Assembly (NCBI RefSeq): GCF_958298935.1
Contig: NC_084942.1
Span: forward strand, 14,205,501-14,269,500
Direction: 5' to 3'
Length of the DNA: 64,000 nt
DNA from: Phragmites australis
Taxonomy: Eukaryota; Streptophyta; Magnoliopsida; Poales; Poaceae
A program made the position numbers and the translations under genes. The notes under the pieces were generated by a model that saw nothing but the letters and a program-made list of their open reading frames with translations, was not told the DNA's origin and ran no database searches. Shown one piece after another: positions 44,001-54,660 of this stretch (positions are counted from its first letter, which is position 1; the number at the start of each line of letters is the position of its first letter).

Positions 44001-46059
44001 GAAAGGTGTGGTGTTCCATTGGGGTAAGGCACAAGAGGAGTCCTTTGACACTTTGAAGGACAAGATTACGCACGCGCCATTGCTGCAACTTCCAAATTTT
44101 GGTAAGACCTTTGAGCTAGAATGTGATGCTAGTGGAGTTGGCATTGGAGGTGTTTTGATGCAAGAAGGTAAGCCCGTTGCATACTTTAGCGAAAAATTGC
44201 ATGGCCCTGTTCTTAATTACTCTACGTATGATAAGGAATTGTATGCACTTGTACGTTCTTTAGAGACGTGGCGTCATTATTTGTGGCCTAAAGAATTTGT
44301 TATACATTCAGATCATGAATCGCTTAAGTATCTTCGTTCTCAAAATAATCCGAATCGTAGACATGCTAAGTGGGTTGAATTTATTGAATCTTTTCCTTAT
44401 GTTATCAAACACAAGAAAGGGAAGGATAATATAATTGCTGATGCTTTGTCTAGACGATATGCTTTGTTGTCCCAACTTGATTATAGAATTTTTGGACTTG
44501 ACTCAATAAAAGAACAATATGTGCTTGATCCTGATTTTAAAGATGTATTGCTGGACTGTAAAGAGGGACGTACATGGAACAAGTTTGTGATCAATGATGG
44601 ATTTGTGTTTAGAGCTAACCGTCTATGCATTCCAGTTGGTTCCGTTCGTCTTTTGTTGTTGCAGGAAGCACATGGAGGAGGATTGATGGGACATTTTGGT
44701 GCTAAGAAGACGGAGGATATGTTGGCCACACATTTCTTTTGGCCAAAGATGAGGAGAGATGTTGAGCGGTTCGTGGCACGCTGTACCACATGTCAAAAGG
44801 CTAAGTCTCGCTTGAATCCACATGGTTTGTATATGCCTCTTCCTGTTCCTTTTATTCCTTGGGCAGATATTTCGATGGACTTTGTTTTGGGATTGCCTAG
44901 GACTAAGAGGGGGAGGGATAGCATTTTTGTTGTTGTGGATCGTTTTTCTAAGATGGCACATTTTATACCTTGTCATAAAAGTGATGATGCCGTTTATATT
45001 GCTGACCTCTTTTTCAAAGAGATTGTTCGCTTGCATGGTATGCCTTCTACTATTGTTTCAGATCGCGACGCTAAATTTTTGAGTCACTTTTGGCGCACTC
45101 TATGGAATAAGTTGGGTACAAAACTATTGTTTTCTACTACTTGCCACCCACAAACTGATGGCCAAACGGAGGTAGTGAACCGCACTTTGGGTACCATGTT
45201 GAGAGCTATTTTGAAGAAAAATTTGAAGATGTGGGAAGAATGTTTGCCCCACGTGGAGTTTGCTTATAATCGGGCAACACATTCTACCACCAAGGTAAGT
45301 CCTTTTCAGGTAGTGTATGGTTTTACCCCTCGCGCTCCTATTGATCTTTTGCCTTTACCTACCACTGAAAGAACACATAGTGATGCTAGTGCACGTGCTG
45401 ATTTTATTCGTAAGTTGCATGAAACAACTAAAATAAATATCGAAAAGATGAATGAAAAGTATAGAATTGCTGGTAGTGAAGGTAGGAAAGAAGTCAAACT
45501 TGAACCGGGTGATTTAGTGTGGTTACATTTAAGAAAAGATAGGTTTCCAGAGCTGCGTAAGTCTAAATTAATGCCAAGAGCTGCTGGTCCTTATAAGATA
45601 ATTGAGAAAATAAATGATAATGCATATAAACTTGAGTTGCCACCCGAGTTCGGGGTTAGTCCTTCTTTTAACATTGCAGATTTGAAACCTTACTTGGGAG
45701 CCGATGATGAGCTTGAGTCGAGGACAACTCCAATTCAAGAGGGGGAGGATGATGAGGACATCACTCCCTCGGATACATACAATGATCCTCCATTGAACTT
45801 TCAAGGTCCAATCACAAGAGCTCGCGCACGACAATTAAATTTAGAGGTGAGCTCGTTCCTAAGCAACTCTTTATATAATTTTGAGAATAGATTACTACCT
45901 AATGATTATGTGTTGTTTAGGAATCATGGAGAGGACAAGGAAACACATAGAGGAAGGCTTGGAGGCGTGGAGGAGCAGCTAGGACGTCCAACAACAGCAG
46001 GAGGTCCAGTCCAACTCGAGTCCGAATCAGCCTCGGCCTCCAGGACCAGCGAGCAATAA
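41080..46059 (+). CDS. Gag-Pol polyprotein of CRM-type Gypsy element 1
   Basis: One frame of 1,659 residues from ATG at 41080 ([17 protein letters not shown]; the second element's gene starts at the homologous ATG) makes capsid, protease, RT/RNase H and integrase. Order: N-terminal coiled coil, Gag core, zinc knuckle [14 protein letters not shown] (about residue 385), protease [14 protein letters not shown] (Asp 481), [12 protein letters not shown] (867), RNase [16 protein letters not shown] (Asp 1016), integrase HHCC (His 1198, His 1205, Cys 1235, Cys 1238) and the DDE core with Asp 1267, Asp 1328 and Glu 1364 (35 residues between the last two). From about residue 1557 the frame lies inside the 3' LTR and includes [12 protein letters not shown]. 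No frameshift or stop interrupts it and all catalytic residues are present. No classical chromodomain is evident; CRM elements carry a different C-terminal targeting motif. Confidence 0.95.
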   Translation: MSVEGDKTPKDFKECVSQEQLQAVVDNAQKEMRETVIKAVTEAIIEMKLANAVERVDKRLSELTDRVNALENRPVHNEDVNGSNTGDELYDDDVNVDPAATLQNRLRRRLRTNTTGMGGVPHHHHHRGMYNRAPEDPYAKVKFTIPSFSGHYDAEGYLDWEMTVEQKFSAHQVPEQHRVRQATSEFKDFAIIWWTGLAADGATPRTWEELKVAMRDRFVPPSYHRDLRKKLMRLEQGDKSVQDYYGELQKGLMRCGIVEGNEDSICRFYSGLRREIQDIIDYKEFNNVNQLFQFAMLAEKELQGREQQGKYKASTTYTPRTGPSFGLSKPSTYRAPSPASKQQAATAPNPVTTRPSGSGKNSVLQGPSKSASSVASTGRTSGIQCRRCQGFGHVQKDCPSQRAYIATEDGYISASDIEEEEEPVVEESNEILGSDDTATYRSIIVQRALSTKVQQPEKLQRHNLFQIFFVIQNRRARVIIDGGSCNNLVSSDLVKKLGLTTRQHPHPYNLQWFNDAGKAKVTQTCRVSFSIGSYADYVDCDVVPMEACSLLLGRPWEFDNDAIHHGRSNIYTFMHKGKKITLVPMTPAEIVQADKERAANLRDTKSENQQVANSLYPPKKDKSTPSSKVEGIKLKGGVMLALKSDLAEISNNDICYTLVCKRVLYSLDDVISSIPPAATNLLQEYEDIFPAEIPPGLPPMRGIEHQIDLIPGATLPNRAAYRTNPEETKEIQQQVQELLDRGYVRESLSPCAVPVILVPKKDGTWRMCVDCRAINNITIRYRHPIPRLDDMLDELCGSVIFTKIDLRSGYHQIRMKLGDEWKTAFKTKFRLYEWLVMPFGLTNAPSTFMRLMNEVLRAFIGRFVVVYFDDILIYSKSLDEHMDHLRAVFNALRDARLFGNLEKCIFCTDRVSFLGYVITPQGIEVDEMKIEAIKSWPVPQNIKQVRSFLGLAGFYRRFVKDFSAIAAPLHELTKKGVVFHWGKAQEESFDTLKDKITHAPLLQLPNFGKTFELECDASGVGIGGVLMQEGKPVAYFSEKLHGPVLNYSTYDKELYALVRSLETWRHYLWPKEFVIHSDHESLKYLRSQNNPNRRHAKWVEFIESFPYVIKHKKGKDNIIADALSRRYALLSQLDYRIFGLDSIKEQYVLDPDFKDVLLDCKEGRTWNKFVINDGFVFRANRLCIPVGSVRLLLLQEAHGGGLMGHFGAKKTEDMLATHFFWPKMRRDVERFVARCTTCQKAKSRLNPHGLYMPLPVPFIPWADISMDFVLGLPRTKRGRDSIFVVVDRFSKMAHFIPCHKSDDAVYIADLFFKEIVRLHGMPSTIVSDRDAKFLSHFWRTLWNKLGTKLLFSTTCHPQTDGQTEVVNRTLGTMLRAILKKNLKMWEECLPHVEFAYNRATHSTTKVSPFQVVYGFTPRAPIDLLPLPTTERTHSDASARADFIRKLHETTKINIEKMNEKYRIAGSEGRKEVKLEPGDLVWLHLRKDRFPELRKSKLMPRAAGPYKIIEKINDNAYKLELPPEFGVSPSFNIADLKPYLGADDELESRTTPIQEGEDDEDITPSDTYNDPPLNFQGPITRARARQLNLEVSSFLSNSLYNFENRLLPNDYVLFRNHGEDKETHRGRLGGVEEQLGRPTTAGGPVQLESESASASRTSEQ
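45737..45749 (+). other. Polypurine tract of CRM-type element 1
   Basis: CAAGAGGGGGAGGA ends immediately before the 3' LTR start TGATGAGG. The tract is also coding, because the Gag-Pol frame passes through it. Confidence 0.85.
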
Positions 46060-46667
46060 AACGGACGCCCAGGACGCATCCGGACTCCGTTTTCGACGAT
46101 TCACATATGGTTGGAAAGATAATTTCATAAGGAAACCAATGGAGTTGGTTTGAGGTCCAAATTCCTTCCGAGTCAACGGGAAACGTCGAAACAAGTCAGC
46201 ATCCAGAATCTGCGCCGGTGCTGCGTCACCGTTTTTGGTCCGTTGAGCCATGTATCGTGTTGGAGTCCATTAGGGACGCGTCTAGGGGTCCTTAGCTGAC
46301 TCTAATCCTTTATATACAGTAGCCGCCGCCCTAATTAGGGTTGGGTTTTGCTTAGATTATTCTGTCAAGAACAGTTTCGCCGTTTCGTCGGTTTGTGAGA
46401 CCCCAACTCGTGAGATTAATCATTCATCTGCAATTTGGTTGCATTCTTCCTTGTTCTTGCTTGTGTTCTTCGATTCGCAGGCAAGGATTTTAGCCTTCTT
46501 GGCGAGGTCAACCGTGCAACGCCGGTTGATAACCAGAGGAGACGTGGTGCTGCGATTGCGGGGTTTCGGATCGTGTTGTTCGGAAGCCGGATCGACTTGT
46601 GTCTCGTTTCCACCAAATCGAGAGTTACCAGAACCTTTCAGAAGATCGGGAACCCTTGTTCATATTA
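45750..46667 (+). repeat. 3' LTR of CRM-type element 1
   Basis: It is 918 bp, the same length as the 5' LTR, with differences seen only near 46343 (G against A) and 46640 (A against G). The first 310 bp encode the C-terminus of Gag-Pol (stop at 46057-46059). It is followed by the target duplication CTATG and the rest of Copia 4. Confidence 0.94.
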
Positions 46668-47640
46668 CTATGGCATGCGAGACTCAGACATGTCAACTTC
46701 ATTGCTATGAAGCTGCTCGTCGACAAGGGGATGGCGGCAGGAGTGCCGCCGATGACACACTCGAATGAGTTATGTCACGGGTGTTTACTGGCAAAGCAGG
46801 CGAGGCGGCCGTTCACGGCAGCGGCAAATTTAAGGGCGGAGAGGCCACTGGAGCTGCTCATGCTGACCTTTGCAGGCCAATCACACATTTGACTCTCGTC
46901 GGTAACAGTTACTTCATGTTAATTGTTGATGACTACTCACGGTGAATGTGGGTGTTCGTGATCAAGTCGAAGGACCAAGCTTGCTTCGTGTTCAGAAAGT
47001 TCAAGTTACAGGCCGAGAACACGAGCAGGGGCAATGCATCAAGATGTTGAGGACTGATCGTGGCGGCGAATTCCACTCTGCTGAGTTCACTCAGCTATGC
47101 GAGGAGGCCGGTATCAAACGGCACCACACCGCGCCATACACACCGCAACAAAACGCCATGGTGGAGCGGAGGAATAGGACCGTGATGGTGATGGCGAGGT
47201 CCCTCCTCAAGAGCATTAATGTGCCTGGAACCGCTTACTGACGAAGGCGCTGGACGAACGCAACCCGTTTGAGGCTTGGAACAGAAGGAAGCTGCATTTG
47301 CCGCACCTCCGTGCGTTCGGCTGCACTGCACATGCAAAGGTGACAATGCCATTTTTGAAGAAGCTCGATAACCGAAGGCAGCCGATGGTATATCCTGGTG
47401 TCGAGGACGGCTACAAGGCGCATCGTCTCTTTGATCCAAGGTGCGGGAAAATTCATGTAAGCCGTGATGTTAAATTCAATGAAAGCATGGAGTGGAGCTG
47501 GTGTACAAGAACAGGTGGCGGAGAGCAATCTGATTTCGATGTTGAGGAGGCAATGAGCACTGAGCCACCGGTGGATGGTACTATGCCACTCGTGGGTGGT
47601 CCGGCAGGTGCCAACACCCACGACACATGATGATCAAGCT
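46668..47640 (+). pseudogene. Copia 4 integrase (right part of split gene), frameshifted
   Basis: It begins with the pre-integrase His/Cys box (HARLRHVNFIAMK ... CHGCLLAKQARRPF), directly after the duplicated CTATG. Catalytic-core pieces follow: the first Asp region is blurred by a frameshift near 46865; the YFMLIVDDYSR segment has a stop where Trp is expected; then come RTDRGGEFHSAEF with the second Asp, and APYTPQQNAMVERRNRTVM with the Glu. A frame break near 47240 leads into the C-terminal part (FDPRCGKIHVSRDVKFNES). Not functional. Confidence 0.86.
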
Positions 47641-49430
47641 CCTTCATCGACTCCGCTGACCGACGAGGTGACACCGGAAGGGCCAATGACCAGGAGACAC
47701 ATTGCAGCACGCACGGCAGCCGACTCTCCAACAACCCCCACCAATCTATTGGTGCTGTCGGCACCTGAATTGCCGGTGGATGATAAAGCCACACCACTAT
47801 CAAGCGGGAGCAGCAACATTGATGAGGGCCCTATGTGCTACAGGCACATTGACGACATCATGAGAGATGCTCCAAGGGTGGATCTCGATGAAGACTTGGA
47901 AGCAGAGGTCATGCTCGTGGAGACAGAGGAGCCATCTTGCTACCTTGAGGCTACTGGACAACAGGTCTAGGAGGATGCTATGGCCAAGGAGATCGAGTAC
48001 ATAGAGAAGAATGACACATGGACTCTCACAGCACTGCCAGCTGGTCACAAGCCAATTGGGCTCAAATGGGTTTAGAGCTCAGATGGAGATGTGATCAAGC
48101 ACAAGGCAAGGTTGGTCGCGAAGGGCTACGTGCAGTGGCAAGGAATCGATTTCAAAGAAGTATTTGCACCGGTGGCTAGGCTAGACACCGTACACGTCAT
48201 CCTTGCTGTTGCAGCCAACCGAGGTTGCAAGTTCATCATCTAGAAGTCAAATTGGCATTCTTAAATGGTGAGCTCAAAGAGGAAGTATACGTGACCCACC
48301 CAGAGGGATTTGTAGCGAAGAACAAAGAGCATCTTGTGCTCAAACTCAGCAAGGCGCTGTATGGACTCCGACAAGCACCACGGGCCTAGAATACCCAGCT
48401 TGATAGAAGCTTGAAGCAACTTGGATTTGTGAAGTGTGCTCAAGATCATGCCGTATACATAAGAGGAATAGGCGGACGTGGAATTATTGTTGGAGTATAT
48501 GTTGATGATCTCACTGTGACAGGAGAAAGTCCAGAGGAAATCATAGGATTCAAGCAGCAGATGATGAGTGAGTTCGAGATGACCAATCTCGGATTACTCA
48601 ATTACTATCTCGGGATTGAGGTAACACAAGAAGATGGGCGAATTACAATCAAGCAAATAGCATATGCGAAGAAGGTTCTTGGTCAATTCGGTATGCTGTA
48701 TTGCAAACCCACAAAATTTCCCATTGAACAAAAGGCGCAGCTGGATAAGGATCCAGATGGATAGTCGATGGATGCAACCAAGTATCGACGCATCATTGGT
48801 TGTCTAAGGTATTTGCTCCATACAAGACCTGACCTTTCATTTGCTATCGGGGTGGAAAGCAGATTTATGGAGAAGCCCACGGTGATGCATAACAAGGCAA
48901 TGAAGCAAATTCTTTGGTATTTGAAGGGCACCGTGCATTATGGTATTGTGTATACCAGAGAGGAGAAATAGAGGTGATCACTGGCTACACAGATAGTGAT
49001 CTAGCTGGTGACATGGATGACAGAAAGAGTACTGGAGGTATGGCTTTCTATATAAATAATAGCTTGGTGTCATGGAACTCGCAGAAGTAGAAAACGGTGG
49101 CTTTGTCTTCCTGTGAAGCTAAGTTTATGGCGGCAACGGCAACGGCATAACAAGCATTGTGGCTTAGAAGTCTGTTGGGGGAGCTGACAGGAGAAGAGCC
49201 CAAAGCAGTAAAAAAAAATTGTTGATAACAAATCAACAATTGCTTTGATGAAGAATCCAGTGTTTCATGGTCGCAGTAAACATATTGACACCAAGTTTCA
49301 TTTCATCCATGAGTGTGTTGAAGAAGGCAAGATTGAGGTAGATTTCATCTGCACGGAAGAGCAGCGAACTAACGCTCTAATGAAGGCATTACCGGCGGTG
49401 AAGCTGGTGGTCATGTGACATATTTTGGGA
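47640..49430 (+). pseudogene. Copia 4 reverse transcriptase and RNase H, degenerate
   Basis: RT pieces: [60 protein letters not shown], then the catalytic VGVYVDDLTVTGESPEEI (48489-48542) and NLGLLNYYLGIEVTQEDGRI. RNase H pieces: GYTDSDLAGDMDDRKSTGGM, SSCEAKFMAATATA and, after a frameshift in an A-run near 49210, FHGRSKHIDTKFHFIHECVE. Stops at 48074, 48242, 48764 and elsewhere, plus frameshifts, inactivate it. The catalytic DD pair of RT is retained. Confidence 0.88.
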
Positions 49431-49451
49431 GTTCGTGATCTAGACCCATGA

Positions 49452-49469
49452 CAAGATTAAGGGGGAGTA
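49452..49469 (+). other. Polypurine tract of Copia 4
   Basis: AAGATTAAGGGGGAGTA directly precedes the 3' LTR. It primes plus-strand DNA synthesis. Confidence 0.85.
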
Positions 49470-50032
49470 TGTTGGACTTAATCCTTGTTGTAGGCCTCGA
49501 GGAAACGTTTCATGACAATGCAGAAGCAAGAAGTTCGTATACGGCTATAGCATCATTTGTATGTGTGCAGAGTTTGAGTCGGAGTCGGATCGTGGGATGG
49601 CACGATTCGTGTTAGGATTCGGAGTTAGCATGTCGCTACAAATATGAATTGTAATCTCTAATTTGTAAGCAAGACACAGAGTCGTGCAAGTCACGAGTTG
49701 AATGGAGTCTAAAATTTCCTCCAGAGAGTTTTTGCCTTGTTTTATTGTTCTCATCGAAGTTTCTGCTGTTTGACGTTCTCGTCGAGATACGCGAGTTCGT
49801 TCTCGCCGAGTAGTACATGACTCAGGAGTAGCTGAGTGTTGTTGGTCCATCGGCGTGATTGAGAGCAGCACGTACGACTGGTCGTGGTCGAGCATGTATG
49901 ATTGGTCGCTCAAGCTGGTTGTTAGTTGGTGTGCTCCCATCTTTGGTCGCTCGGGTGATCGAGAAACCTGGTCACTTGCGTTGTTGTGAATCTAGAGTGG
50001 TCGCGCACGTGATCCAATGATCAGACCCAACA
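49470..50032 (+). repeat. 3' LTR of Copia 4
   Basis: TGTTGGACTTAATCC ... AGACCCAACA, followed by the target duplication ATAAT. It contains an insertion (CACAGAGTCGTGCAAGT near 49676) absent from the 5' LTR and lacks a block near 36982-36993 that the 5' LTR has. Confidence 0.93.
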
Positions 50033-50343
50033 ATAATTAATTCCAGCAAAGTGCTAGCTAGACATCACTGGTCCTAGAGAGTTAAATTACTAATGTCATG
50101 ACCCTTTCAAAAGGTGATGTTGCTGGTTACTTTTTGAAGTTCTCCTATGGCAACTACAAGCGACTTCACAGTACTGATCCTTAGGCTAAGCAGCAATTCC
50201 CGGCCGCACATGGCCGAATACAAGACAAAAAAAACTCCTCCCTGGAGGACATGAAGCAGCCACAGGCTGGCAGATAAAGAGCGTTGTGGGTAATGAAGAC
50301 CACGTGGTCAAGGATATATATATATGAGCGAGGAGAGGAGTAA
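50033..50343. other. Spacer between Copia 4 and the long-LTR Gypsy
   Basis: It starts with the ATAAT duplication. It includes a short (AT)n stretch near 50313. No gene is recognised. Confidence 0.55.
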
Positions 50344-53300
50344 TGTCATATCCCGAAAACTCTAACCTAGTCATCAAGCACGCACATGCATCATACATCA
50401 TGCTTATGGTTTGTATTAAGCGTTTTCAAAAACTTTTTGAAAGGTTATGTTGACAACCGACTCACATTTCCACCATACATATATTATGTATGTGAGTGGG
50501 AATTATTTAGAAATAGTTACGAAGCCCCAATACCATTAATGAAGGATAAGAAAAAGAATAGGAAGAAATAGGAAAAAGAAAGAAAACTTTCAACATGTGG
50601 ACCCAACCCGTGGTCCGACCGGTAGAGCTCAGAGCCCCACTTAAAGCCCAATCGACCAACTCTCACACTCTCTCCTTCACTCATTTCTTCCTCCAACCCA
50701 AAACCAAGAGAGAGGAGCGAAGACCACCCCGACCACCACAACGACCAGAGATCGACGAAGAAGGCTTCCCCGAACTCCCCGAAGGCTTCCAAGAGCTCCT
50801 TACCACCATGTTCTTCGCTGGAAGATGTTTGCCCACGTCCTCTTCCACCTCAAGGCCAACCACCACCCCGGAACCCGATCTTCGAATTGAAACTTCTCCG
50901 AAGTAGGCAAACCCACTAGAAAGCTTCCCCGCACCAAGGTAAAACTTTCCCCACAATTTTCCCCATCCTCCCCGAGCTCAAACCGATCCCTATTAGTGTA
51001 GACCGAAGCTCCACCCTAACCATGGACTTCATCCATGGGGTCATCGAGTTTGGCCACGTGCATGTCAACCAAACCACCTAAAAACATTCTTCTAATTTTA
51101 TAGAGTGTTTTGGTACTATTCTTGGTTGAAGGCATCATCGGCAACCTCACCGAGGTGCCGTCGACCAAGCCCAGCGGTTTGATCGCCACCTGGGCCGATC
51201 TAACCACTAGGACCTGACTTGGCCGGTTAGACTTCAGTCAGACTCCACAAACAGGAGTCAAACCGCCATCTGGGCCATTCTGCCGCTACCTATCTCGATC
51301 TAATTGCCAGGTCTACTCAATACTGATTTATTCTTTGTTCAACCCCCATGGTCTAACCACCACCTATATCAATTTGATCACTGGCTACTCAGTACCCATT
51401 GAGCTTAAGTAACCTCATGCGATGTTTAAACCTTTGCCGGCCCAATAAATTAGCATTATTTTGCAAATGTTTTTATAACATATCACATTGCATATTGTTG
51501 GCGATCATGTATCATAAAGCATATATCTTTGCTTGTTCCTTTATTTGTTCGATGTGTATTCCTTTGATTAGAGAGTGACATTTTGACAGTTCAAGAAGTC
51601 GAGAGAGACAACGAATCAGAGTTGTACATGAAGAGAGCGACAACGAATCGGAGTTGTACATGGACGAAGCAGCAGGAAACCAAGGCAAGCATCTATCATA
51701 TTGCACCCTTACTTTACAATGGTCATGTGTTTTAACGTGCTACTATTGTATGCGTTAGTAGCATTAGTTAAGTTCAGTTATGAAGGTAACCTGGGTAGAT
51801 CCTATATTGTTGCATTACCTTTCTTGTGATTGATGTTATCGTATCCTTGTAACCTTGGGTAATGAATAGAATTAAGTCTAGCGTTTAATAACTGCTTAGC
51901 TATGATTAGTGTATTGGTACAAGTCAAGCGGTGGATGTCACCATCATTTGTGAGTTATAGGACATGTATTACAAACTGTATGATGCTGGTTAAGTAAATG
52001 TGGTAAGTGTGTTGGTTATGAGACTTCAACAGGTGGTTTGGACAAATGAGAAAGGAGTCTCGGATGCCGTAGCCCCGCTTAAGTTGATTAAGTACCGATG
52101 TTTGCATGTGCTCAACACTTACCATACTTACCACATATCCATACAAGGGACACATCAGCTAAATATCGTATGTTATGTGCCTCGACTAACTGTGTCCCTG
52201 CGATGTGTTGAGAAAAATGATGAGATGGAGAAGTTTATTCTGGGACGGCAAGGACCCTAGGCTGTCCAATGGGAAAGAGCCTCGGTGTAAACTAGGTATC
52301 CTCGGCAGCGTAGGCATGGGCCAGTCTGATGCAACACATATGAGAAAGGTTGTCACAAGGGCCAAGGATGGACCCGTTTCGTGCGGATAAATATGTACCC
52401 TCTATAGGGTTGTAAGAATAATTCGACTTGCCGTGCTCTCAGTCATGAGCATGCTTGGTATCTTGATAGCTCGTCGTAGATGTTACGTGATGTCTTGAGT
52501 TGATGATCATGTTCAACATTGATGAACATGAGAGGGAAAGGTCGATGTGATTCCTTCGGGTTGATCACTTGTATAAGGTTATTCATTAAGCTATGGGTAG
52601 GAATTTTGGAAAAAGTGGGCCATGCCAGTTGAGTCACCTAAGTATTCATACTTAGGTACATACACATTAAGATGATGAAAATTGCATTTAAGCAAATGTG
52701 TCAGAATATGGCTTAGTTTCCTTGCCACAACCAAATGAATTATCATTCGAGTCAAGAATATATATATATATACCCATATGTGTAAGTCTTGCGACTACCT
52801 TTGTACTCATGATGCTTTTGTTGAGTGTTTGTTGCTGGTGAGGACGAGTCGATGTTTGGTTACTTTTAGTCTGCCCATGTTAGTGATAGGCAAGAGTAAA
52901 GCCAAGTGACACGAGACTAACCCCAGTGATGCTTAAGGGAAAATGCATCATTGGCTGCTTTTGTTATTTTATTGTATATATTTTTTTGTTGTGTATCTAG
53001 ATGATGATGTACTAGAAAGATCTCGTTGTAATATAGTTCTAGTCTTGGTTATGAGTTAGGTAAGGATAACTTGACACTAGTTGTTTTACTCTGATAACTT
53101 TTGATGAACTGTGTTGTAATATAATTTTACACTTGTTGTTCCTTATCGTCATGAACATATGTAAAAGTACTTATGTGATCCTAGCAAGAATGTACCAAGA
53201 ATACTGGAATTGCATTCTTTTTAATTGAATTCTAGTGTGATGGGCGGTTTAGATGTGTGTTAGCACATGGCATATCGGTTATCGAGCATGTGCTAGCTCT

Positions 53301-53360
53301 CATCTTAATATCATGTCGACATGTTCGATTAAGCTAAATGCGATTTAGGCGGCTCTCACA
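50344..53360 (+). repeat. Candidate 5' LTR (about 3 kb) of the long-LTR Gypsy
   Basis: It starts TGTCATATCCCGAAAAC and ends GGCGGCTCTCACA, with a primer-site-like sequence four bases later. There is no second LTR in the window to confirm the limits. The open frames inside it (for example 50595-50906 and 51500-51706) show no domain and are not called as genes. It includes a (TA)n tract near 52757. Confidence 0.62.
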
Positions 53361-53364
53361 GTCA

Positions 53365-53376
53365 TGGAATCAGAGC
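53365..53376 (+). other. Degenerate primer binding site
   Basis: TGGAATCAGAGC is one base from the consensus TGGTATCAGAGC and lies four bases after the proposed LTR end. Confidence 0.6.
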
Positions 53377-53589
53377 AAGGTTCAACTGAGTGACCCTAGA
53401 TTCCGTAACGAGAAGGTAGATAAAATTTGGCAACTCCACTTAGAACCACTAATTGAAGTAAAAGTTTGAAATGAAGATCGTTTGTTTAATTTATTTCTTC
53501 CCTTCTCCTAGAGCTATGTTTTCTCTTATTGCTTCATGCCGTAAGTAATTAAATAGATTTCTAACTTTTCTTCTTCTTTCATTACTTAA

Positions 53590-54395
53590 GGATGGTTGCT
53601 TTTACCATGGTGATGGCTACTTGTGCTAAGGGTGTGGAAGGTTTCCTAGCACTCCTCCGTGAGATGCTTTGGCGCACAAATTTCACCTTTGCGTCGAGTA
53701 TACAGTGCATGCTCAAGGAATTGGACCTGATTTGGTGGATTATTTGGCGAGCGTGGACATCCGAGTGCATATCATTGAAGGTGGAGCCAACCCCTACTAT
53801 TTTGAAGCAGCTGGAACTTCAGAAGAGACGGTGATTCAAGTTGTGGCATACAAGGCGATGGCCACCCTTTGCGGTATTAAGTGGGTGGCCATTTATCCAT
53901 TTTCCCTTTCGAGGAGGCAACAATGTCAACAACTTTGAAGATGTTCTGAATGCAACCCCACTAAGTGAGCACCGCATGGTAGAATTGGTTTGCTCATTGG
54001 ACCAATCTTACTACTGCACTAAGACTAAACTGTGGGAGACACGAAGGCGCTACAACCAACTACGACATGCAAGGTATTGCATGGAGAGGGCATATCATGT
54101 CGTATGGGAGAGCACCTTACTCTCACTGCTTTCCGGTGGTGCTAGGCACAAGGGTACCTCATCCCCGTTGTCATGGTCCGAGAGCATCAAATGGATTGCA
54201 TGTGTCTTAGTTTATAGTTCTGATGTCATGATGGAAATGTTGTTAGACGAATCGTAGCATCTTACGCACCCAAGTGCTCCCAATGACATGGGCTCTCCTC
54301 AAGCTCATCTTTTAGATGAATTTTCTGAGGACTTTGCTAGACCTCAGTATGACGAGTGGTTCTGGGCTAGTTTGAGGCAAAAACATGTAATATGG
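53590..54395 (+). pseudogene. Unknown ORF upstream of gag (orf0-like)
   Basis: Function unknown. The best reading is AHKFHLCVEYTVHAQGIGPD ... RVHIIEGGANPYYFEAAGTS, SEETVIQVVAYKAMATLCGI (53669-53890). After a frame change near 53900 comes FPFRGGNNVNNFEDVLNATP, LSEHRMVELVCSLDQSYYCT and a helical Arg/Glu-rich stretch. A TAG at 54255-54257, where CAG would read Gln, is followed by more open frame (APNDMGSPQAHLLDEFSEDF) to about 54395. The N-terminal part, with its final Ser-Glu-Glu ... Ala helix, faintly resembles a double-stranded-RNA-binding fold, but this is a guess. An extra ORF at this place is known for some rice Gypsy elements. Confidence 0.55.
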
Positions 54396-54660
54396 CATAG
54401 CTTCTGTTTTGTGAACTTTGTGACAATTAATTAGCTATATTATGCCCTAATTGTAATGTATTTAAACCTACTATGAGGATGATCATGGATGTGGGATCAC
54501 TTTATTTTGCCGTTGAAATCGTGTGATGCATGTGAAATGTGGTGGAAAGGCTACTCACGAGCATCTCATGCCTTGATCCAACCTAGTTGATTTTCTAAAT
54601 TGAAGTCTATGTTCATCTTTTCTTTCGCCCTTACCATTGCTAATTGTGTCTAACAACAGG

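Larger units (their letters stand above)
39013..46667 (+). mobile_element. CRM-type Gypsy (chromovirus) element 1, apparently intact, nested in Copia 4
   Basis: It has two 918-bp LTRs (39013-39930 and 45750-46667) and TSD CTATG at 39008-39012 and 46668-46672. The interior carries a primer site, an approx. 1.1-kb leader, one uninterrupted Gag-Pol frame and a polypurine tract. The LTRs differ, by my reading, at two positions only (near 39606 and 39903). The LTR start TGATGAGGACATC, the polyprotein wording and the reading frame entering the 3' LTR place it in the CRM lineage, known for centromere-directed insertion in grasses (established for the lineage, not shown for this copy). Confidence 0.94.
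36896..50032 (+). mobile_element. Ty1-copia element 4, full length, split by a nested Gypsy element
   Basis: The element has LTRs at 36896-37477 and 49470-50032, TSD ATAAT (36891-36895 and 50033-50037), a tRNA-iMet primer site, gag, protease, integrase, RT, RNase H and a polypurine tract in Copia order. The interior is interrupted at 39013-46667 by a CRM-type Gypsy element. Without the insert the element is about 5.5 kb. LTRs differ in length (582 and 563 bp) and at many positions, and the coding region has frameshifts and stops, so this is an old, inactive copy. Confidence 0.94.

Noticed and set aside
50595..50906. 103-codon plus-strand open frame
   Set aside because: It lies inside the proposed 3-kb LTR, is Pro/Arg/Ser-rich and has no recognisable domain.
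53669..53938. Calling the orf0-like product a double-stranded-RNA-binding protein
   Set aside because: Only a short C-terminal helix pattern is suggestive; the conserved dsRBD core residues could not be confirmed.
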